From Tulasnella sp. 424 (taxonomy: Eukaryota > Basidiomycota > Agaricomycetes > Cantharellales > Tulasnellaceae), in contig WSUB01000007.1 in NCBI GenBank assembly GCA_019633425.1, positions 186,001 to 250,000 on the forward strand: a stretch of DNA of 64,000 nt, given 5' to 3'. Within the stretch, counting starts at the first letter, position 1. Each line of letters opens with the position of its first letter. The notes beneath the pieces were generated by a model, which was given only the letters and a program-made list of their open reading frames with translations, did not search any database and was not told where the DNA came from. Shown here piece by piece: positions 1 through 10,572 of the stretch. The translations under genes were made by a program, and so were the position numbers.

Positions 1-1504
1 TCAAGTTTGCCGGGAACGTATGTGGGATCCATCTATGCATATCATGAGGTTGCGTCAGTGAAAGCAGCGCTAAAGATTGCATCAGGACTCTTTCACCTCT
101 AGAACGCAGTATTTCCCTGCTTTCTTCTTCTTGAGGACCTCCAAAGCTTCCTCAGAGTATCCCGGGGCAATAACGCCATCCGACACTTCCCTGGAGATGA
201 TCTTGGCAGTAGCAAGGTCGCAAGGGGCGGAAAGCGCAATGAAATCACCGAACGAAGACATGCGATCGGCACCTAAGGCAAGGTAAATCAGCCAGCTGTA
301 GGCTTATAATGCGACTAAGTGCTCACCTCGTGCTCGGGCATATGCAGCGGCAAGGGGTGTCAAAGCCGCTTTGAGGTCGTCCACACCGTACACGATCTTT
401 TCCGTGTCATTCAACTCCAACCCTACTGCAGCGCCCGCTGGGGAGACGTGTTTGAATGAAGCGGCTGCCGGAAGACCCAACGATTGCTGCAGCTCAGCAA
501 CAAGTGCATATGAGTTGAGGGCGTCAAGCAGATTGATGTAACCAGGTGAACCTGCCAGGACTGAAGACACGGGGCTATTCAGTGAGTGATCCTCCGACAC
601 GACGTGAAGTTCTCACCCTTGAATGGCAAAGCACCGCTTTGAACAAAGGCTTGGGCAGGTTTTTGGTGGGGGTTTGCTCCGTACCTCAGAGCCAACCTCT
701 GAACTGGGCCGCTGAGCTTCGACTCGTCCAACTCTGCCGAAGCGTATTGCTCCCGGAAGTAACCGCTGATGGCATCGTCGTACGCAGCGGTCATCTCGAA
801 TGCTTTCAAAGCAAGGCGGTTTCGCAATTTCTCCCCAACGTCTCCTTTACCCTCGGTCCAGGCTTTCAAGAACTCGGCGTAGTCAGCTGGGTCAGAGAGG
901 ACGGCGACACGAGCGTGGTTTTTGGCAGCAGCTCGCAGTAAAGTGACACCTCCAATGTCAATCTCTTCGACAGCATCGGCAAGGGTGCAGCCTGGTTTGG
1001 AAATGGTCGAAGTGAAGGGGTACAGGTTGCAAACGACGATCGCAATTGGCGAAATGGATTGTGCGGCAAGGTCCGCTTCGTCCGACGGGATAGACCTAGC
1101 GAGGATACCTGAGATTTGAAGCCTCAGTTAATATGTAGTCCATCTGGAAACGAAATATCTACCTACCTCCGTGGACTGCCGGATGAAGTGTCTTAACTCT
1201 CCCACCAAGCATCTCAGGCGCCTTCGTGATGTCAGATACATCACTGAGTCAACCCAGTTAGACAGAGTTCTCTCGCCTCCGTTAGACGAAGACACACCCG
1301 ATTTGGAGACCTGAATCACGGATTTTTTTTGCTGTTCCTCCCGATCCCAGGAGGCGGACACCAGCCTTGTGGAGTCCGTCGGCGAGCTCGAGCAAGCCGG
1401 TCTTGTCATAAACAGAAAGGAGCGCTGGAAAGACATAGACAGTTCAGAAATGACAGGAACTTGGTTGTAAATAGCTGCCCATCCTCACCGATAGGAGCGG
1501 ACAT
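1..1504 (-). CDS. ADE17: Bifunctional purine biosynthesis protein ATIC (AICAR transformylase / IMP cyclohydrolase), 3' end outside window
   Basis: Catalyses the last two steps of de novo IMP synthesis in the cytosol. The part visible is the N-terminal IMP cyclohydrolase domain and the beginning of the transformylase domain. Exon 1 encodes only MSAPI. The next exons read [32 protein letters not shown], then [19 protein letters not shown], the cyclohydrolase signature. Further downstream come [15 protein letters not shown] and [16 protein letters not shown], the conserved AICAR-binding region, and [14 protein letters not shown]. The start is the ATG at 1502-1504, with the first intron opening at GTGAGG 16 nt later. 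The gene runs off the left edge in the exon beginning MDPTYVPGK. The first three exons are repeated at 5655-5993. The family assignment is certain; only the exon edges are inferred. Confidence 0.95.
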
Positions 1505-1754
1505 GATGGAGAGCTGGTTCGAAGGGAGTCAAGCAGAGGAGAGGGAAGCCAGAAAACAAGCGGCGCAGAATTTAGCCTCCTCCAAAATCACGTGACAATC
1601 ACATTTCGCCCGAAGGCCGAACAACAAAAGCCGAAACATGCTACATATGATGGATCGGCAACCAAACCGAACGGCGTCTAAACCTCGAGACGACTAGCAT
1701 AAGTGGTTATAATTTCTATGCCCAAAGCTGTCTGATTCTTTCACGGTTTCGTGA

Positions 1755-4329
1755 TCATGCGTCGGCGGCGGTCCAAGGTCTTGGTGCAATATAGGCCTGG
1801 ATCGGCGACCGAGTAACTTGAATCACAGCTCCATAGCCAGAGAGCTCTTTAGGGACTGATCCGAGGAAGAGTGACAAGTTGATCGTGGCGAGGTAGATCT
1901 TGAGCTCAAGCATCTAACGTCCCCCGTTAATAAGCAACGAAGGCCAAGGCAGTCAAGAGGAGAGAAGGACCTACAGCCAATGCCTTGCCAGGACACGATC
2001 TTGGCCCCAACCCAAATGGCACCGACCCTCCAGCCTTCTGGTCGAACACCCTCTTACCAGTCTTCTCATCCACCACGATCCATCGTTCAGGTTTGAACTC
2101 TTGCGCGTCATCCTCCCACATCTTCTTCCCTTGCAGACCGTATTTCAGCGACGTTTCAGAACGGACACCATCGTACGCCCGAATCGACGGTTCGGCGGAT
2201 TTGGTCGTCATTGTCGCGGCGGTGGGTGAGATGAAGATGACATCTGCACCGACGGGGAGGTCGTAGCCCAAAATGGTCATCGGTTCGATTGCTGGTTGAA
2301 GCAATGCCAAGACAATAAGAACAAGAATGGAAGACTCGGGGAGGAGCCGGCGAAGGGGACTCACTCTGTCGGCGGGTACCTTCAGCAATTCGAGCACATC
2401 GAAGGATTTCGGCGACAACTGCTTCCAAATATGGTGTCTTGTCAGGAGACGTAACGTCGGCATAGGTCAGCAGTCGGTCTTCGGACAGGTCTTCAAATGC
2501 AGAACACAATTCGGCGTGGAGGGTTCGTTGGACTTCGGGGTGGTCGGTGAGGAACTTGACGCTATTGGAAAAGAAAATGACCAAAGTCGGAGAAATGAGG
2601 CTCGGTCCTTTTTCACGAGACCGAAGATTTGCGGGTACTGACCCCCATTGCAAAGCGGAAGAAGTGGTATCGTGTCCCTTGATAATTGTGTTCAGCGTTA
2701 GTGGACTTTAGCTGGCTACGTGGGCCAACGACTCACCCCACTACGGGAATGAGATCAAAAGGTCCAGATCAGCACCACTCAACGCTGACAGGCTGATCGC
2801 AAAACGTACAATAAGAATGTGACGATCTCATCCTTGAGCTCATGTTCGGGCAACGAGTCCTCCCCTGGCAAGCCCTCCTTCGAGGTCACCATCTCAATCA
2901 TACATTTCGCAGCTTCGACCTCCTGTCCAATCTCCCTCAGCTCCCGGACATTCTTCCGGCTTTCCTCCAAACATCTGTCCCAGGATGAACAAAGGCCAAG
3001 GCATTAAGTCACATGCGCTCAAAAGCATGAAGAGGCGCCAAGGCGGGCTTACGTCGAAATATACTCGTCGATAACCCTCCTGGCGCGCCTAAACCCAGGC
3101 GCCCACCCCTGGACAGTTTGAATGCACCGGATTGCCCACGGAGGGAAAATGGTGTTATCTGTAATACAGCTGAAGAGATACCTCAATGACGCGAATAATG
3201 GTGTTGGTGACACTTCAAAGACAGCTCCGCCGTACTGGTCCACTTTGACTGTAGGTGTTTGAGATTGTGCGTGTGCGATCATCCCGAGTGAGCGACCTGC
3301 GATGACTTCTCCGATGATGTCCTGAAGTAGGAAGAGGAGTGTGTTCGCATACAATACGCGGGCGGCAAACTGATGCAGTGTTGAAACGTACCAGCGTCCC
3401 CATTTCGAAATCATTTTGGCAAGAGAAACAAACTGCGTTGTACTGCTTCGTAATATCAATCTTGCTCTTCCAATAGGTAACCTACGGAACCCGTGAGCCG
3501 TGGTAAGCACTAGCCCGGATCAGGACAGAAAGGGGGAGGGGGTGGGCAAGGAGGGTTTAGCCGCTCACCAAAGCCCGAGCGTTCGTGGAGATAGCCGGTG
3601 TCATCTCATTCAGGTGCTTTGAGGACATGAGTGGGGTAGTGACACGTCGATGTTGCTTCAACATTTCATCTAAAAATAACGTTGCAGCGAAAATGTCGCG
3701 CCATGAGAAGGTTAACAATAAAAAGATGCGATGACGTCGACGCTGTGTTTGTAGCACGCACTGGTCTTGAGGGCAACAGAGCTAGGAGTCATCTGAAAGT
3801 TAGAATCGAGGGGTTGTATGCATCAAAGAGACGGCAAACGTACCCATAAGGTATCGTCCCTCGGAACGATATGATTTGCATGTCACTGACGCAGCGAACT
3901 CAGTAACGTCGAGTCTCCCGCAGAAAAAGGACCGTACCTGTGGTCGAGAGCCTTGTTTCTTGTGCGCAAGAATATATCTTCTATCTCCTGCAAGTCAGCG
4001 ATGACGATTGCCTTGCTGAGAGGTCCGATAAAGAACTGGAATTTTGAGACGGATCACCGGATTGTAAATGGTTAAACACATCACCGAAACCCATACATAC
4101 GCACCTGAAAGACTGGTCCGAGCTCTTGAACACTTCTCGGAAAGAATGCTCCAGGTTCGAAAACCGAGCCGTACTTGATGGTGTCGTTCGCCATGGCCGG
4201 GATGTCTCCCAAAAGTGATGTCACCGGGTGACAAGGAATGCTAGGATACGGCTTTGGTCGAACCCATCGGACGATGAGATAGACCCCTGCCGCTGTTACG
4301 AGCGGTGCAAGGACGTAGTTTGAGATCAT
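1755..4329 (-). CDS. Cytochrome P450 monooxygenase, duplicate 1
   Basis: Haem-thiolate monooxygenase, probably anchored in the endoplasmic reticulum by the N-terminal hydrophobic segment MISNYVLAPLVTAAGVYLIV, followed by the proline-rich hinge RPKPYPSIP. Landmarks in order: C-helix region MLKQHRR (about 4th exon), I-helix FGGHDTTSSALQW, K-helix EILR (ExxR), FKPERW, haem loop PFGLGPRSCPGKALA with the Cys ligand, and a last exon MLELKIYLATINLSLF ending in WTAADA. The I-helix needs a 4-nt micro-exon at 2737-2740. The conserved C-helix Trp is Leu here, which is unusual. The start at 4329 is chosen because it opens directly on the membrane anchor; an upstream in-frame Met exists. The substrate cannot be predicted. 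The ATIC start codon lies 250 bp from the stop of this gene. Confidence 0.88.
2737..2740 (-). other. 4-nt micro-exon (TGGG) in P450 duplicate 1
   Basis: Flanked by CCCGTAG upstream and GTGAGT downstream on the coding strand. Joining TT + TGGG + GGACAC restores FGGHDTT, the oxygen-activating I-helix motif. Without it the helix is out of frame. The homologous position in duplicate 2 shows the same arrangement with a different sequence. Confidence 0.75.
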
Positions 4330-4667
4330 GGATCGTTCTGATGAGAGGGTGGTGATGGTTGTGGGCTGCCAACGCAAAGCTGTTGGGCCGACCGAGAACA
4401 CCGAGACCTCGATTTATAGCGTCGAAAACGTGGAGTTCAGGCGGAGACCTCGGTCTGGCGCCCAAACCACTTTAACAAAAGAAGAGTCAAAACAAAGGGG
4501 CTAAAGCGTCTCACTAGCAGAAGCCATAGCAACCGTTCAAATTATGCCCGAAATTTCCATTTTTGTGATTGGTCAATTGGTGATGGCCGCGTTCGCCGCG
4601 TTAAGACAAACAAACGCACACTATTCCCCATCAAATTCAGAGTCCCATCCCATGCATAAGTTACATA
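4330..4667. other. Intergenic: upstream region of P450 duplicate 1
   Basis: Contains the 3' flank of the RED fragment and the promoter of the P450. It aligns with 8750-9064. The longest reading frames here lack conserved motifs, and I see no RNA gene or repeat. Confidence 0.6.
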
Positions 4668-5993
4668 TCAAGGTTGCTGTTTCTTCTTCTTCTCTTTGCG
4701 TGCCTTTCGTTTCTCCTCCTTTTCCAGAGATTTGTCCACTTCCAAAAACGACTTGATATCGTGAATCGACGAACTGGCCAGAGGAGCCAATCGAACGGGC
4801 TTGTCTTCCTCCTCTTCGCCCTCTTCTTTCTCCGGAACAGGGTGAGGTGTCGGGGACCTGGGTTTGGAGATAGCAATAGGCGGCTCGGGTTCGACTTCAC
4901 CAAACCAGTTGACGCGTTTCGGTGGGCCAGAAGCCGCGGATTCGTCCTTTTCTTCCTTCCTTGTAGACGGAGGTTTGTCGTCCTCTGAGTCGTCTCCGAG
5001 GTCAACGCCCTCATATTCTCCAATATCAGCGAATATATCTATGTCTCCGTCGTCGTCGTCGTCGTCGTCGTCCTGGGTTATCGCTGCCGGTAGTGTTGAA
5101 GGGCCAGCTTGAGGGGTTTCGGTGCTGGGTTCGTGACGGGGCTTCTCCAGGTTTCCCGTAGAAAGACCTGCTGGCGGGCTGGCAGTCGGAACAGGCTGTG
5201 CAGCCTGTGGAGGTTCGGGGTTGGGAGTGTCTGCAGCAACTTTCCGCTCCTTTTTTTTCCTCTTTTCTTCCTTGGCCTTTACTTCTGGAGCCGGTTGATC
5301 AACTGGTCGGAATTTCCCTTTCTGCCTCGCTGCTTCCAGCGACTTTGTCTCAGAAGAACCTTCGATCTCCATCGGGGTTTCACCGCCTTCCTCCCTCTTG
5401 CTTTTAAGCGCTTTTAAAAGGTCGTGCCGAGTGCGCTTTTTCGGCACATTTCCAGCCTCCGATGGTGTTTCGGGAACGGCTGCCGCTTTGAAAGCCTCTT
5501 CAAGAGCTTCATCGTCGACTTCTAATGCGTCTTCACCTGCTTTCACTTTCTCCAATAGCTCGAAATTAAGACCTAAAAGGAGGGGTTGTATCTCTTGAGA
5601 TGGCTGGGTTTGGGTTCGTAACGCTTAGCGTACCTTTACGAAACATCTACCTGCCTCCGTGAACTGCCGGATGGAGTGTCTTAACTCTTCCACCAAGCAT
5701 CTCAGGCGCCTTCGTGATGTCAGATACATCACTAAGTCAATCTAGTTAGACAGAGCTTTCTCGACCGCCATCAGAAGCAGACACACCCGATTTGAAGACC
5801 TGAATCACGGATCTTCTTTGCTGTTCCTCCCGATCCCAGGAGGCGGACACCAGCCTTGTGGAGTCCATCGGCGAGCTCGAGCAAGCCAGTCTTGTCATAA
5901 ACAGAAAGGAGCGCTGGAAAGACATAGACAGTTCAGAAATGATAGGCACTTGGTTGCAAATAGCTGCCCATCCTCACCGATAGGAGCGGACAT
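4668..5993 (-). CDS. Chimeric reading frame: ATIC N-terminus joined to RED-like C-terminus (duplication product)
   Basis: The first three exons duplicate ATIC (start ATG 5991-5993, through HPAVHGG). They retain the ATIC promoter flank and are free of stops. After the junction comes the 3' exon of the RED-like gene (4668-5572), also open, encoding about 300 residues ending KKKKQQP. The ATIC exon ends in phase 1 (CAC GGA G) and the RED exon begins with two bases completing that codon (GT CTT AAT). A splice from 5655 to 5572 therefore keeps frame and predicts a protein of about 374 aa. The donor would be GC (GCAGGT), where intact ATIC has GTAGGT. The nearest GT donor would give a frame with an early stop. 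It could equally be a pair of dead fragments. No catalytic centre of ATIC is complete, and the RED_N tyrosine-arginine region is missing. Confidence 0.5.
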
Positions 5994-6181
5994 GATGGAG
6001 AGCTGGCTCGAAGGGAGTCCAGCAGAGGAGAGGGAACGAAGGCCGAACAACAAAAGCCGAAACATGCTACATATGATGGATCGGCAACCAAACTAAACGG
6101 CGTCTAAACCCCGAGACGACTAGCATAAGTGGCCATAATATCTATGCCCAAAGGCTGTCGGATTCTTTCACGGTTTCGTGA

Positions 6182-8749
6182 TCATGCGTCGGCGGCGGTC
6201 CAAGGTCTTGGTGCAACATAGGCCTGAATCGGTGACCGCGTCACCTGAATCACAGCTGCATAGCTGGAGAGTTCTTTCGGAACCGATTCGAAGAAGAACG
6301 CCATGTTGATAGTAGCGAGGTATATCTTGAGCTCAAGCATCTAGCGCCACAATGTTCCCCCCACCGCGTTGATCAATCAGCAACGATGATCCGAGCAATA
6401 AAGAAATAGAGGAACTTACGGCCAATGCCTTGCCAGGACACGATCTCACTCCCAATCCAAATGGCACCGACCCTCCTGCCTTCGGGTCAAACGCCATCTT
6501 CCCCGTCTTCTCATCTACCACAATCCATCGCTCAGGTTTAAACTCTTCGGTGTCATCCTCCCACAACCTCTTCCCTTGAAGACCGTATTTCAGCGACGTT
6601 TCGGAACGGACAGTATCGTACGCCCGGATTGATTTTTCGGTGGATTTGGTAGTCATCGACGAGGCGGTGGGCGAGATGAAGACGAGATCTGCGCCGACGG
6701 GTATTTCGTAGCCTAGAACGTTGATAGGTTCGATTGCTGGTAGAAGCAAGGCCAAAATGATAAGAAACTGATCAACAGTCATGGCAAGGAACCAGAGAAG
6801 GGGACCTACTCTGTCGACGGCTACCTTCAGCAACTCGACCACACCGAAGGATTTCAGCGACAACCGCTTCGAAGTACGGCGTCTTGTCAGAATTAACATC
6901 GGCATACGTAAGCAGTCGGCCTTCGGATAAGTCTTCAAACACAGAACACAATTCGGCGTGGAGGGTTCGTTGGACGCCAGGATGGTCAGCGAGGAACTTG
7001 AGACTATAGTAAGGAACGGCCAGAACAGGTCAGAAACGCCGGATCCGGTCATTTTAAGAGACCGGATATTTTTGTATACTGACCCCCATTGCAAAGTCCC
7101 AGAAGTGGTTTCATGTCCCTTGATAATTCGTGGTTGGTATTAGTGGGTTTTGGTCGGCTATTCATATGGGGACTGGCCACTCACTCCGCTATGGAACGAG
7201 ATCAAAATGTTTGAATCAGCATCACCCAACGCTGAGAAACTGCTCGCAGGACTTACAATAGGAACGTGACGATCTCGTCCTTGAGCTCATGTTCAGGTAA
7301 CAAGTCCCCCTCGTTCGAGGTCATGAGCTCAATCATACATCTCGCAGCTTCAACCTCCTGGCCGATCTCCCTCAGCTCTCGGACATTTCTCCGGCTTTCC
7401 TCCAAACACCTGTCTCAAAATGAACAAAGACCGAGGCAGTAAGCCACTCCCGCTCAAAAGCATGAAGAGGCGCCCAGGCCGACATACGTTGAAGTAAACT
7501 CGTCGACAACTCTCCTAGCGCGCCTAAACGCAGGCGTCCAGCTCTGGACAGTTTGAACGACGCGAGCCACCCAGGGAGGGAATACGGTGGCATCCGTGAC
7601 ACAGCTGAAGAGATACCTCAAGGACGTGAACAATGGGGTCGGGGATACTTTGAAGATCGCTCCGCCATATTGGTCCACTTTGACTGTAGGTATTTGAAAT
7701 TGGGCGTGCGCGATCATCCCGAGTGAGCGACCTGCGATGACCTCTCCTATGATGTCCTGAAAGGGGGAAGAGGAATGTTTGCTATACAGCACATGTGCGG
7801 CAAACCTATGCGGTGTTGCAACCTACCAACGTCGACATTTCAAAATCGTTTTGACAGGAAAAGCAAACTGCATTGTGTTGCTTCATGATATCAATCTTCT
7901 TCTTCCAATAGACGACCTAATGAACCGGCATACGACGGTAAGCGCCCGCTTGATCTCGTCATAAAGGGGGGAAGGCCAAAAGAGGACTAGGCCACTCACC
8001 AATGCCTGGGCATTTGCGGCGATTACCGGTGTCATCGGATTTAGGTGCTTTGGGGACATGAACGGAGCAGTGACACGTCGATGTCGCTTCCACATCTCGT
8101 CTGAAAATAAGGTTGCAGCACAAATGTCGCGCGCGGAAACGGTTAAGACCGCACTGACGCCGAAGCTATCTTTTAACACGCACCTGTTTTGAGGGCAATA
8201 GTGCTGTGGGTTATCTGAAAGTCAGACTCGAGGCTTGGGCACGTCAAAGACACGGCAAACCTACCCATAAGGTATCGTCCCTTGGAATGACATGATTAGC
8301 ATGTCGCTGACGCAGCCAACTCAGTAACGTCGAGGTTACAACAGAAAACGGACCGTACCTCTGGTCGAGAGCCTTGTTTCTTGTGCGCAAGAATATATCT
8401 TCTATCTCTTGTAAGTCAGCGATGACAATTGCCTTGCTGAGAGGTCCAATGAAGAACTGGAATTTTGAGACGGATCACCGGATTGAAATGGTTAAACACA
8501 TCGCCGAAACCCATATATACGCACCTGAAAGACTGGTCCGAGCTCTTGAACACTTCTCGGAAAGAATGATCCAGGTTCAAAAACCGAGCCGTACTTGATG
8601 GTGTCGTTCGCCATGGCCGGGATGTCTCCCAGAAATGATGTCACCGGATGACAAGGGATGCTAGGATACGGCTTTGGTCGTACCCATCGGACGATGAGAT
8701 AGACCCCTGCCGCTGTCGCGAGCGGTGCAAGGATGTAGTTTGAGATCAT
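6182..8749 (-). CDS. Cytochrome P450 monooxygenase, duplicate 2
   Basis: Paralogue of the P450 at 1755-4329, with the same exon layout and a closely similar sequence. Anchor MISNYILAPLATAAGVYLIV, C-helix MWKRHRR with the conserved Trp and Arg, I-helix FGGHETTSGTLQW (Asp replaced by Glu before the Thr pair), haem loop PFGLGVRSCPGKALA, terminal exon MLELKIYLATINMAFF ending WTAADA. All exons read open. A 4-nt micro-exon (CGGA, 7185-7188) completes the I-helix. Because it keeps the C-helix Trp, this copy looks like the better candidate for the ancestral activity. Its neighbours are the chimeric ATIC/RED frame downstream and intact RED upstream. Confidence 0.88.
7185..7188 (-). other. 4-nt micro-exon (CGGA) in P450 duplicate 2
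   Basis: Preceded by CCATAG and followed by GTGAGT on the coding strand. TT + CGGA + GGACAT gives FGGH, continuing the I-helix motif. It corresponds position for position to the TGGG micro-exon of duplicate 1, so the structure has been kept since the duplication although three of the four flanking elements differ in sequence. Confidence 0.75.
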
Positions 8750-9064
8750 GGATCGTTCTGATGGGAGGGTGGTGATGGTTGTGGGCTGCAAACGCGAATT
8801 GGCCTGACCGAGAACACCGCAAGGCAACAATAAACGTGGGGTTCAGGCGGCCACCTCGGTCTAGCGCCCAGACCACTTTAACAAAAGAAGAGTCGAGACA
8901 AAGGGGTTAAAGCGTCTCGCTAGCAGAAGCCATATATAGCAACCGTTCAAATGGTGCCCGAAATCGGTCCATTGATGATGGCTGCGTTCGCTGCGCTAAG
9001 ATAAACAAACGCACACTATTCCTCATCAAATTCAGAGTCTTATCGCATGCATAAGTTACATATA
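8750..9064. other. Intergenic: upstream region of P450 duplicate 2
   Basis: Aligns with 4330-4667 apart from small indels. It holds the P450 promoter and the RED 3' flank. No gene seen. Confidence 0.6.
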
Positions 9065-10441
9065 TCAAGGTTGCTGTTTCTTTTTCTTCTCTTTGCGTGC
9101 CTTTCGTTTCTCCTCCTTTTCCAGAGATTTGTCCACCTCCAAAAACGACTTGATATCGTGAATCGACGAACTGGCCAGAGGAGCCAATCGAACGGGCTTG
9201 TCTTCCTCCTCTTCGCCCTCTTCTTTCTCCGGAGCAGGGGGAGGTGTCGGGGACCTGGGTTTAGAGATAGTAATAGGCGGCTCGGGTTCGACTTCACCAA
9301 ACCAGTTGACGCGTTTTGGTGGGCCAGAAGCTGCGGATTCGTCCTTTTCTTCCTTCCTTGTAGACGCAGGTTTATCATCCTCTGAGTCGTCTCCGAGGTC
9401 AACGCCCTCATATTCTCCAACATCAGCGAATATGTCTATGTCTCCGTCGTCGTCGTCGTCGTCCTGGGGTATCGCTGCCGGTAGTGTTGAAGGGCCAGCT
9501 TGAGGGGTTTCGATGCTGGGTTCGTGACGGGGCTTCTCCAGGTTTCCTGTAGAAAGACCAGCTGGCGGGCTGGCAGTCGGAACAGGCTGTGCAGCCTGTG
9601 GAGGTTCGGGGTTGGGAGTGTCTGCAGCAACTTTCCGCTTCTTTTTCTTCCTCTTTTCTTCCTTGGCCTTTACTTCTGGAGCCGGTTGACCAATTGGTCG
9701 GAATTTCCCTTTCTGCTTCGCTGCTTCCAGCGACTTTGTCTCAGAAGAACCTTCGATCTCCATCGGGGTTTCACCGCCTTCCTCTCTCTTGCTTTTAAGG
9801 GCTTTTAAAAGGTCGTGCCGAGTGCGCTTTTTTGGCACATTTCCAGCCTCCGATGGTGTTTCGGGAACGGCTGCCGCTTTGAAAGCCTCTTCAAGAGCTT
9901 CATCGTCGACTTCCAAGGCGTCTTCACCTGCTTTCACTTTCTCCAATAGCTCGAGATTAAGACCTAAAAGGAGAGGTTGTATCTCTTGAGATGGTTGGGT
10001 TTGGGTTCGTAACGCTTAGCGTACCTTTGGCGGCTCCCTATGATACGTATAAGTCTCTTACTCGCAATCTCGCTTTCCTCAGCGACTTACTTCTGCAAAT
10101 TCATCACCGGCTTCCCGTCGTTCAGCGGCCCGGTCCCTGTAGCCTGGCGGGAGTTTGGCAACTTTACGCGGTTTGAATACGGTTTCCGTGGGGGGAGGTG
10201 GTGGTCTCCATATTAGACGCGTTTGTCAGTACAAAAGTGCCCAGGAGGTTGGGATGTACTTACGGCTCTTTGGTTCGACGTCCAGCCTTGAGGATTGATG
10301 GTCGAGAATTGGTCGGATGAACGGAACTTGACTGCGAAGAGCCTGGACGAGAAACGAGAGATCTGAAAGAGTCCTAGAAGAGTTAACAAGGTCAATACAC
10401 ACACCGTAGTGCTATGAGAGTGCGTTACATACCTGGTCCAT
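9065..10441 (-). CDS. RED: RED-like (IK/SMU2 family) spliceosome protein
   Basis: Nuclear protein of the spliceosomal B complex that partners SMU1 in other eukaryotes. The N-terminus MDQDSFRSLV is followed by VFKPRKVAKLPPGYRDRAAERR, the RED_N signature (YRDRAxERR), then [15 protein letters not shown], matching the KGLDxxLLxKVRA block of the family. The rest is acidic and lysine-rich, with [17 protein letters not shown] resembling the IFEDIGDY segment, NWFGEVE, and a basic KKKK tail. Start ATG 10439-10441 encodes a 3-codon exon 1. A 13-nt micro-exon at 10025-10037 is required to keep frame. At about 380 aa it is shorter than the animal protein (over 550 aa). The gene diverges from SF3A2 with 131 bp between start codons. 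The tail exon is duplicated at 4668-5572. Confidence 0.78.
10025..10037 (-). other. 13-nt micro-exon of the RED-like gene
   Basis: On the coding strand it reads GGAGCCGCCAAAG between CATAG and GTACGC. It adds GAAK plus one base, which completes the Gly codon of the next exon (GLNLELLEK). Skipping it would shift the frame. The tandem-duplication breakpoint falls inside it: the truncated copy keeps only its last four bases (AAAG). Confidence 0.6.
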
Positions 10442-10572
10442 CGTCGTGCACTTGGAACTGGCGGCGTGGTTTGAGAGCGAATTATTGCTGCTAACCCAAC
10501 GAACCGCGCGACATTCGACTACAAAAGTCTCAATCCGGACCACCACCCGTACCCGTCCAAGTAGAAACCATA

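Larger units (their letters stand above)
1150..5637. repeat. Tandem duplication, unit 1 (ATIC 5' part - P450 - RED 3' part)
   Basis: First copy of a roughly 4.4-kb direct repeat. It begins inside ATIC intron 3, near the bases acgaaa at about 1150, and continues through the P450 gene into the RED-like gene. It ends near 5635-5638, where RED sequence (gcgtaccttt) runs directly into ATIC intron sequence. Coding and intergenic parts both align with unit 2, with scattered substitutions and a few indels, so the duplication is not brand new. Confidence 0.9.
5638..10028. repeat. Tandem duplication, unit 2
   Basis: Second copy of the ATIC-5'/P450/RED-3' block. Its left edge is truncated ATIC and its right edge continues into the intact 5' end of the RED gene at about 10028. 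The order ATIC, P450, RED therefore reconstructs as the ancestral single-copy layout, with complete ATIC left of unit 1 and complete RED right of unit 2. This is the pattern expected from a simple tandem duplication. Confidence 0.9.
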
